Origin: Lutraria lutraria
Taxonomy: Eukaryota > Mollusca > Bivalvia > Venerida > Mactridae
NCBI GenBank assembly: GCA_964023205.1
Contig: OZ026839.1
Coordinates: forward strand, 12,616,386 to 12,680,385
Length of the DNA: 64,000 nt
Direction: 5' to 3'
Part shown: in pieces, positions 36,502-46,186 of the stretch
Layout: the number at the start of each line of letters is the position of its first letter
How positions within the stretch are numbered: position 1 is the first letter of the stretch
The notes under the pieces: generated by a model
Seen by the model: only the letters and a program-made list of their open reading frames with translations
Database searches by the model: none
What the model was told of the DNA's origin: nothing
Program-made: the position numbers and the translations under genes

Positions 36502-39500
36502 ATGGAGAACGAAGCGGTTACTCCCAAAAAGCGGAAAAGAAGAGGTCCGGTTCTTAGCGAGTCAGCAAGGAAACGTAAAAGGAAGGAACAGAAGCAAAAG
36601 GCTAACTTCCGTCGTATTAGCTTAGGGCTTGAATTTGAACGATGGAGGCGAGTAAAAGAAGAAAATGGGCTAAAGAGTCACGCCGATGTGGCGAAATTCC
36701 TGTTGGACAAGTAAGCGATTATTCCTTATAAATCTTTGTAAATCTGAATCACACTGTACTGCTTGCGATTTGATGAATTTAGACGCGTATAATGAAATCA
36801 GATCTGTCGTTTGTCAACATAGTTACAGTACTCGTAGAATAAATTGTGACTGTGAAGTGTTAGTTCTGTTGAAAAATATTTGCCTAAAAATCTACACGTG
36901 TATGTAGATCTATATAGGCACTGTGTCCACTACTGACAATGTTGACATTTGCATACATGTACATGTATAGTCAAAACTTATTTGACATAAAACCAGCGAG
37001 TATCATCAGTTAATAAGTGACTGACTGTCCCAAGTGTCTCGAAGTCATTGTTTGTTATGAACTCAGATATGGGAAATGTGCATGGTAGCAAGACAGTTCG
37101 ACCCCTAACTTTTTCAACCCCCACTTTTATCCTAAGCCTTATCGACCCCTAACTATTTCGACCCCTACTTTGGGAATATTTGTGACGGCATTTCGACCCC
37201 TACATATTTATCTTTATTTGGGTATTATTTTGAAGAATTGAGCTTGATTTTGTTATTTTTGTACATTTGTTTTTTTTTTCATCATGATTATACCATTATG
37301 AATATATATATATGCAGTGAATGCATAATATATATATATATTTTTTTAAGAAATGTAATAATTAATGTTTTTTATACATCAGTCTTCGATGAAAAAACAA
37401 CAAACACATCATTGTCAAATTATTCATTAATTTTCATTATAACATTAATATTTATGAAGCCTTTTTAGAAGAAAAACTTCAAAAAGTCATTATTATGGTT
37501 CCTATCCTCGTCAACTTAACTTTTTTCAAGTCATTTTATTCACATAAATTGGCAAATATTATTGTCAAATGTTTAATGAACAATCGTATGTACACAAGCA
37601 GACACATATATATTCTTATAACAGTGCCAATTAGCATTAAAACAGAACAGAACATTTATTGTCATTCAATAAGTGCAATAAATAGCCTAAACATGTAGTC
37701 AGTATATGAAAAAAGCCGATGTTTTTAATATGATAAACAAAAATGCATCACTCTAATGTTTGATATATGAAATAAACAATAAAGTACAATTTGATCATTT
37801 TACCATCACCAAGGACTTATATACATACATGTATATATAAGTCCTTGCCATCACTTAATTGGAGTACAAAAAACGTGTGAACGAGTTTTTAACAACCATT
37901 CAATTATCTATTAATTTTTCATACCAAATACAATGTGTGAAATAGGGGTCGAAATGCCTTAGAAATTTAGGGGTCGAAATCCCATTAGGGGTCGAAAGTG
38001 TAGGGGTCAAATAATTTCGGGGTTGAAAAGGTTAGGGGTCGAAAAAGTTAGGGGTCGAAAAGTCTGACACTCATGTGCATACTTGTACCTAAAATATCAG
38101 TTCTAACCTGCGATCGCCTGCTTGCAACTTTAGCAAGTAACCTTAGCTAGCTAGATGGTTTATTTCACAGACTATTTGTATTATACAAATGCTACAATAT
38201 TGATACATTTCATCAATTTTATAATATTGACTTATTTGAAACTGAACAATTAGGTAATTCTAACCTTCAGTTCTGTGTTGAGTGTGGGTTTCATGCATAA
38301 ATATATATAGCAGCATACATCAAATAATTAAATGCTGTTGTTATAATTATCTATGTTTAATCAATTAAATTACTGTCAAATCAAACCAAAAAAATGTGTT
38401 ATTTGTGTTTGAACTATGTAAAACGCGGAGAATATTCACTATAGTGACCAATCTAGAACTCAAGAGTCAAACATGGGGCCTTCTGTAGTCTGTTATAATT
38501 ATACCATACAGGTGCTGTGATTCAGTGATTACCACATTACATATTCACTAAGTGATTCACTTCAATAAGCCCACACTTCTATCATCATTCCTATACACAA
38601 TTCAAACGTATTGCAATTACAACTACTAAATGAATGCTAATTACTTGTTTCCTTACAGTGTTGCACTAAAATGATGATAATAACAGCAATATTTTCCTTG
38701 AAGTAACATGCTATGTCATAATCAACAGTTGTTTGTTCGCATGCACAAACAAGGTGTTTAGGTGAGTACTGTACTTAGGTACTGATGAAAAGTCTTCACA
38801 AAACAGACTTCCACTTATGATGTGGATGTTACAGTGACTTACAAGTTAGATGTCTTTTAAAAAAGAATGTGCCAATTGATCAAAGTAAAGTTTTTATGGT
38901 TTGCATAAGTAAATGTCAGGTAATATGTAAGTCATTTATTTATCATGGTCATGGCTTGTGTTTCATGTGATGCTACTCCTATATTTTTACATCAAAAGGT
39001 GATTGTTGATATCCCGACAACTTCTCTAAAAATGTGACCTAAAGTGGAACACTAACTTGCATCAAAGGAGAGTTATTCAATTAGTTTGTTAAATTATTTT
39101 ATTTTAGTATATGTATATTGTTTACTTTTCCTACAGCACTGTTACGATATATGTACAGTTGCGTTTACTATTGCATTGCCTTATTCATTTGTATTTGTAC
39201 GTTTAACTTTCAGCTATCAAAAAGGTGAGCACAGGTCACATGGTGACATATTAGATCCACGCATCAGTCAATTACGACAGGATGTAGGAAGAGCATTGTT
39301 TGCTGTCCCTTCAACTTCAACCCCAGCTAAACCAGGAAAGCTTACATTGTAGTACACCATTAGTTTCGGAGATATCAGGGGCATCTTCAGATAGGTGAGA
39401 AGAAGTAAAATCATTTTTACACCTCCTTAAATAGTTCTAGGGGCGTAGCTCTAAAAGTAATATTTATGAGCCGCAGGCTGTGGTTTACGAATCCCATCCG

Positions 39501-42500
39501 AAGTAGAATTCTACAAGAACCTTCACAATCCATTCTTTCATGCATTAGTACTGGTCAGAATCCAAGACGCACATAACAAATGTAAAGTACTGTGCAAATA
39601 TTATTATAAAATATGTTGAAAATGATTATAAGACATTAATTTTGACAGCAAAGGCATTTTCGCACTTGAAACTATGCAGTGGTGTTGTATGAATACAAAG
39701 TGAAACAATTATTGAGGCATTACTGTTTCTAGATCATACATGTTAAACATAAGCAGATGGACTGACCAAAAAGTATGTGTTATTGACAGCTCATGAACAT
39801 TATTCACATCCTGTTGTTTTCCTGCTTTTATTTAAACATCAGGTATGGCAGTGTATAGCCTTTAGTTCTTGCTATTAGCCAGTCATTTGTGTATGACTTA
39901 CAGAACAAATTATAATTTGTAAAATAGTTCCGGAAATTGGAATGTGTCATTATGATTTCAGTAATCATTAATGGTGAATTATTTACTTCTTACATTCATG
40001 TATTGACTTGATATAGGTTCTAGTTGGCATATTATCGTACACTGCACTTTATTTCAGTGATGCGACTATGAGTGCTGCTGAAATAAGTGCTAGCTCAACT
40101 GCTTCTAGACAGCAGGTCCTTAAAAGTGGCCGACGCAAAGTTACCAGTACAGGACAATTATCATTTGGTGATCCTTTCAAGTAAAAATTTTACACTATTT
40201 ATTTATGCTTGATATTCATTCTTTCTTCATTTATATATCAATTGCATCATTTATTGTTGGACTAATTATGACATTAGGTCATAAATATTAGAGAACACCT
40301 TCAATTTTTTATCACTGAATTTAAGTTCAAGGAGATAATGTCAGTAAAATATTTCCCATTCAAATAGTCAAATACTTACAATTCAGATATTAGAGAAAGC
40401 TTAGGTAGTTTCTTCAAATGTGGTACAGAGGTTGGTCTAATGATAAATAATAATAATTACATGTATTAGGTAATTAGGTCAGACACAGTGACAACAGAGT
40501 TACAAACACAACTTCTTGGCCTTGATTGGAACATGTATACTTGATGGGGATGCTGGTCTTAGCAGAAAACCTCTATTTGCTTCTGACATCACTAGGTCAT
40601 ACTGCAGTCGTCAAACTACGCTCATCATGAATTTCAATTGTTTGGGTAATTGGCCTTAAATGTTTTACAAACATCATTTCATCATGCTTTATAATAAATG
40701 ATAGAGCAATTATGTGAAGCTTTTGTTTGTAATTCCTTCAGTCTCTCTATTGATGTGTCTGAATTGATAGAAGATAATGAGGCAGATGTAGAAGATCCCG
40801 ATTATGAACCAAGTTTTGAGATGACGGCTGTCCTGTAAGTCTCTTTTACAGTATCAGTGTAGTTTTCAGTAGAGTGTCCTTTACATACATGTGTATAAGG
40901 TATACATTATTATACAGTTTCAAATCTATTTTGCTGTGAATAAAAGACTTAAAGTGCTGCATCATTACTGAGACCCCAATATCAAACAAAATCTGTCAGC
41001 CTGTTAATAAATATACATTTGACTGAGTACGGGGTTAGATGCATTGTTGAGAGCCAAGAGATATGGGTTTGATTCCCTGGTGCAACTTTGTTCTTTCTGT
41101 AAATATCTCTTATTTGATTGCTCTATTTGTGTACTCAGTTGGCATTGAATAATTTTAGAACAACTCAATACATGATTTAAATGATATTACAAATCTTAAT
41201 GCACAGTTTATTCTGACTGTGTTTTGGTTGACATGTTTTTAGGTCAGGCTGTAACTCTGTTGTGCAAAAGTAGGTATATTTTACTTTAGAAACACACATG
41301 TTACCACATTGACTAATTGAGATAATGTGCAAAAAGCAAGTACTTGTGGTGAAGACACCTTTACCACCAATACCAAGTGATGCCTTCACTTATGAAACAT
41401 TGGTAAAATTTGATACTAGTGGAATCCAGATAGTGATAAAGATCTGTCATTCTGTCTGTGTGGAGGGGGAAATGGATGGATATCAATTTGATAGACAATC
41501 TTTATGCTTCGTACAATGGTAGTTACACAATATATATTTTCATTGGTGTCCAAAGCCAATGTAGCAGTGATCTGATTTGTTTCAGCTGAATAATTTAGGA
41601 TAGGGTTACATGTATCTCGTGAAATTATAAAGGCGAAATTGAGCATCTATTGAGGATTATATTTTTCTTCATTTCCTAATTATTTCAGACCAGATGAAGT
41701 AAATGATTTATATGAAGAGGTCGCATATGAAGAGATGGAATTTGCGATGGAGACTGAAGAAGATGAAGATGTTGAAGGTGTCGAAGAAGAGCTGGGCCCA
41801 GGAATCAAACGAGTTCTTACTCAGGAAGGTGTTGAGCCTTTGATAGAAGCAACTGTGTGCTTTGCCCATGTAGATCAGATTCGAAGTCTGGCTGGAACCA
41901 ATGTAAATAAATGTCTACAGGCAGATTGCAGGCATCCAGATAACATAAGACTTATTGATGAATTCATTGGATCAGCTTTATATCTGAAATGGGTATACTA
42001 AATATTCGCCATCCGAAAGCCAAATTTGTCTCTTATAACAAATTTGCAATGTTTTTGCAGTGAAGTTTTTTTATCAAATTTTGTAAAAAAGTATATAATT
42101 TACAACAATATTGTACCCTATACAGCATTATTGCAACACTGCACTTTTTATAAGTTTTAACTCAGCTGTTTTTTATAAGAAAAGTTCCAGCTATTCTGAT
42201 GATAGTGATCATTGCTTTATGTAGCTCATAACTCAGAAAGTAGAAGAGGTAGCAACATACAACTTCATAGGTGATAGGAGTTGGCACTGGTGGCGAACCT
42301 CTTGTTTATAATTTGAAATGATAACTTTCATTATTACCCTTTACATTAACCTAATTGGAAAAACTGTTGAATCCACATTTATTGGTATGATAAATGAAAT
42401 TCGCTTTTGAATGGAATTTGTATCAAGTTTCTGGTGAGAAAGCATTTTGAGAACAAAATTGAAAACGTACACAATACTGTCCGCATTTTTGTGCATTTAA

Positions 42501-44442
42501 ACTTTGTTGTATGAACATGGTCAAATTACTGTATGGCACAATTATATGTTACAAATTGCAGATGAATTTATCAGTTTTATTATATAGTACTAGTAGTATA
42601 TTTGTAGTAAGTGTTGATTTGTATTTCACTTATTTCTACTGATTGTTATTTCAGTGCATATGGAGAAGCTTGCTCCATCATATCACCAATCAGCATTCAT
42701 GGACATTATCTCATGGTTGTGGAATAAACCAGTGCTTACATGAACCAATTGACAATGAAGAGAGAGAAAAGCCCTGGCTATGCCCCCAAAAAGACGAGCA
42801 AACCTTACAGAATTTGGCATCTGTAATTCTTAACAAACGCCTCCTGAAAAATGTGCCATACTACCCTAACTTCAGGTTAGTTTTCATAGATAATATTAGC
42901 ATAATTATATCCCCTTAAACGAAGTTTGAGCGGGGGTATATTGGATTCACTTGGTCAGTCCGTCAGCGAACGACTGTCACATTCTTTTAGCGATTGCAGT
43001 GAAACTTGAAGTATGTTTTTGCCATGAAATGTAGATGTGCAAGACAATTTTCATGCCCAATGATTCACTCATTGCAGAGTTATAGCCCCTTGAACTTAGT
43101 CGTATAGTGTACTATAACTTTCTTAGTGTAGGGGAATTAGTCACCTCTGTGAAAAAGCTCTAGTTGATTATGAATAGCTTACAGTTATTATTGTAACGTT
43201 ATTTGTATTTCCATATTAGAATCCAATGTGTGTGACAAGAACATTGAACCTTTCAGGCTTCAGAACCTGCTTGAACCAGCTACATTAGAAATATGGATTT
43301 CATACGTTCATATACTGCTATAACAGCCATATGCTCAAAGTTTCCCCCATTATTGTGTTCTCTGCATCTACTTTTTACATTCTTCACTACTGTACTGTGT
43401 GTGTTACCATCATTGTCTTGAAAACTGAAGTTTGATTTCATGTAGTTCAATTATATGTAAGGCATCTAATACAGAAATACTAAAGGTAATGATGTCTTAT
43501 AAATTCATAGGAGTACAGCTGAATTAGAGGTTTTTCACCAGCTGATTCTGATGTACTGTGCCAAACGGTTTGCATACAGTCCTCCTGTGTACCGAATAAG
43601 AAACAGACTTGCGGCCATAGACCACAATCACCATGCAGACAGATCCCTGATGAAGAATAAAGATGGAAATGCAATGTGAGTGTTCAATTCATTAAATGAT
43701 GACATCATTAAGAAAAAAGAGAATGATTTCTTTTGTTCATATGATATGTGTATGATAGATAAATCACAGCACAGTGTATCTGTAGATATACTCATAATTA
43801 TGTGAGGTATGTAGTTTTGCAGTATTGTCTGTTTCATTACATTATTGTTAAATGATTCATTAGTGTACCAATACATTTAGAAAAATCACGCTTTGATTTT
43901 GTCCATAAAAGAGAATCCAATGTATTAAAAAGGGAAAAAAAATGTGAAGAAAACTTCACTTTCACTTCACATATATCCATTTGCAGTGAAGTAATTCCGT
44001 CAGTGTAAATGAAATTATACATTATAGATTATCTAAATGTATGGAATCAAGGCATGTGATATTTGCCTCTGACAGAACATACAAAATACATGAAACCTTC
44101 ACTGACACTACCCAATATTCTATTTTTATACTTCCAGTAGGTTTCTAATCTGATTTTCTGATTACTTGTTAACCAAAGCAATTTTATTGTACAGATATCA
44201 CAGATACTACTCCAAAGAGTGGACGGTGGTCAGTTTTTCCTGTGAAAAACAAGAAAAACTACACATATGTCAAAGACATTGTACGCATAGCACTTACTAT
44301 GCGGATCAATGACCGTGTTGGAATGCAAAGAAGGGTACCGGAAGAAGATGATCCAAGACGTTTAGCATATCATTTGGCACCAACTGAGCCTTCTGCAACA
44401 GGGGAATTGGCAAAAGAGAAGCAGTCAAGGTTCCAGAAATGA
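36502..44442 (+). CDS. Basic, DHNHH-motif protein of an uncharacterised family; last exon frameshifted
   Basis: Exons: 36502-36710, 39214-39348, 40058-40180, 40742-40834, 41689-41992, 42655-42875, 43511-43675 and 44195 to the end. All junctions are GT-AG and in phase. The N-terminus is strongly basic (PKKRKRRG, ARKRKRKEQKQK), suggesting nuclear entry, followed by FERWRRVKEENGLKSHADVAKFLL. An acidic stretch (METEEDEDVEGVEEE) precedes a Cys/His-rich region (about 240-340), then RNRLAAIDHNHHADRS near residue 400. In the last exon the spliced frame reads YHRYYSK and then hits TGA at 44310-44312 (455 residues). A different frame from about 44218 gives SGRWSVFPVKNKKNYTYVKD up to a TGA at 44440, which fits the family much better. 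So a one-base shift separates them. From memory, similar proteins are numerous in marine invertebrates and some look transposase-related; the function is unknown. Confidence 0.85.
37097..38060. mobile_element. Inverted-repeat element with GACCCCTAA clusters, intron 1 of gene 3
   Basis: The left end has four TCGACCCCTA units within about 110 bases (37097-37205). The right end has seven reversed units (TAGGGGTCGAAA and variants) within about 120 bases (37945-38060). The 740-bp centre is AT-rich, with no long frame and a CAAGGACTTATATA palindrome (37810-37847). Clustered inverted ends suggest a non-autonomous DNA element; target duplications are not clear. Confidence 0.6.
37810..37847. repeat. 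Palindrome 'CAAGGACTTATATA...' copy 2
   Basis: CAAGGACTTATATACATACA pairs with TGTATATATAAGTCCTTG almost completely over 38 bases. Inside the element at 37097-38060. Confidence 0.65.
41025..41092 (+). repeat. tRNA-like remnant
   Basis: GTTAGATGCATTGTTGAGAG, then ATGGGTTTGATTCCCTGG, gives A-box- and B-box-like spacing, but the acceptor arms do not pair. Probably a decayed tRNA-derived SINE head in an intron. Confidence 0.3.
42906..43164 (-). repeat. ~300-bp dispersed repeat S1, copy c
   Basis: Reversed copy of the repeat at 18241 and 21026: starts 'tccccttaaacgaagtttgagcgggggtata' and ends 'cacctctgtgaaaaagctctag'. Begins 30 bases after exon 6 of the gene at 36502. Confidence 0.65.
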
Positions 44443-46186
44443 CAAGAGAATATAAAAGAAACGTCAAGCAAATATTCAAGAATGAACAAGTTTATTTAGA
44501 ACTGATCAGAAAATTATGTTCATAAATGTAATAGCAATATGAGCTAAATGAGATTGTACACTAAAGATCTATTTGGTAAAATCTCTTTATAATCAGGGTA
44601 TATTCCAATGCTTCTGTGTAGCAAATTTAAATGCTAAAAAATGTTATGGTTAACTTGCACATTAAATACACATTTGATATTCAGGAAAAGATTTACAAAA
44701 GTGTGAAAACTATGTATAATACTTGTAAAATGTATGGGTCATGAATTCAGGGGTATATGTACCAGTAATATCCTTTTTCAAGCTTGCCATTGAACTCATT
44801 AGTGCCGGGATAAAAATTATTTCTTTATGGGGAATAATTTTCAACGCTATTACTGTAACAATTGTAAGTAAATATTCAAAAGAAATCTTTCAGGTATTGT
44901 TACAACTAAGGCATCTAAGAAAGTATGTACATGTGAATAAAATGTCATTAATGTAACAAAAACTATAATGTACAGAAAGACAAAGGAAAATCAATGGCAC
45001 AAATTATGTATGCCAGTATGGCTTTACCAGACTACTGCATGTTACAAGGCTGCTTACATACTTTACAAATTGATTTCAATTTTTTCAGTCATGTTATTGG
45101 TACATAGCTAGCAATGTAAAGCCCCAGGATCACAATTTTTACTAACACATTTTTACTTTCCAAGATAAAGTCATCATCTGTGCAAAATATTTCAGTCAAT
45201 AATTTCTTATAATTTCAGTGTCTTTGAAATAAAATCTACAGTATATTCTGGATTTGGATTGAAAGCAACATTTGAAATCATTTCTTGCAAATATTTTCAG
45301 TTATGGAGTATTTCTCTTTCCTGGTTATGCAGTACTTTTGTGAAGTAAAATGTTGATCCTGGGAATTAAATCATAACATGTCCTCTAATTTGACTTAGAA
45401 GTTTATGTACATGTTTATAGATTTGGCATAGCACTGTGTTTCTGCCTCCAAACCAATCTAAACATACTTCTCAGCAATTCATGTGAACAAATAATCATGG
45501 CAAAAAATTATTGTACAACGGAATGATAAAAGAAGCAAAAATGAAATAAGTACACTATATGCAACACATTAAATGTTCACTTTTATAGAATCTCATGTAT
45601 GATGCATGGGTTCTGTAAGATTACAAAAACATCTTTGACTTTTATAGATACATGTACATTGTGACAATGTACATGTATCTTTAAAAGTCAAAGATGTTTT
45701 TGTCAAGAAAAATTCTTCTGAGACTGATGTAGGATTCCTTCCGGTAAATTTTTTTTATGAAAAGTACAGTAAAGCCACCAAACATTTTTTTACAGAACTG
45801 CTGACCATCAAAACTTTGTAGAGACTAAAACACATTTTCTTCTTATAATTTATGAAATTGTAAATAATGTATAGCCTGACTAAGTGTTTTGAGCCTTGTC
45901 ACAAGAATGCACTAATGAACTGGGAGATGTTGATATTTGGAATATGTTATTGAATGAATGGCATTTACAGACAATAGAGTACAATAATTAAGCAAAAAAG
46001 TATTAGTGTTGCAGGTGCGGTAGGTAGAACGTAATCTTTACAACCAATAGGCACAAGATTATTTCAAAATTTGTTCCATCTGAATTTTGAATAATTTCGT
46101 CTCGGCTCAAAACACATGGTACGGCTACACATTTTGTACTATATTTTCAAAATAAATTTCTCTGTATACATTGTTGTCATATTAAA
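44443..46186. other. Space between two convergent genes
   Basis: Holds the 3' UTRs of the genes at 36502-44442 (+) and 46187-49143 (-). AATAAA on plus occurs near 44937 and 45228. A 79-bp near-perfect palindrome lies at 45624-45702. The 71-codon frame at 44741-44956 has no support as a gene. Confidence 0.55.
45624..45702. repeat. 79-bp near-perfect palindrome
   Basis: Two 39-base arms around a single central G (45663), with one mismatched pair (TTATAG against TTTAAA). The left arm begins CAAAAACATCTTTGAC and the right arm ends GTCAAAGATGTTTTTG. Likely a tiny hairpin MITE; transcribed in either 3' UTR it would form a long perfect stem. Confidence 0.75.

Noticed and set aside
41325..41522. Extra exon in gene 3
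   Set aside because: An open frame follows an AG, but joining it to the neighbouring exons gives a stop or breaks phase; the flanking exons already join in phase without it.
44210..44222. Programmed +1 frameshift site in gene 3
   Set aside because: The switch region lacks an antizyme-like stop codon or known slippery sequence; an indel is the simpler reading.
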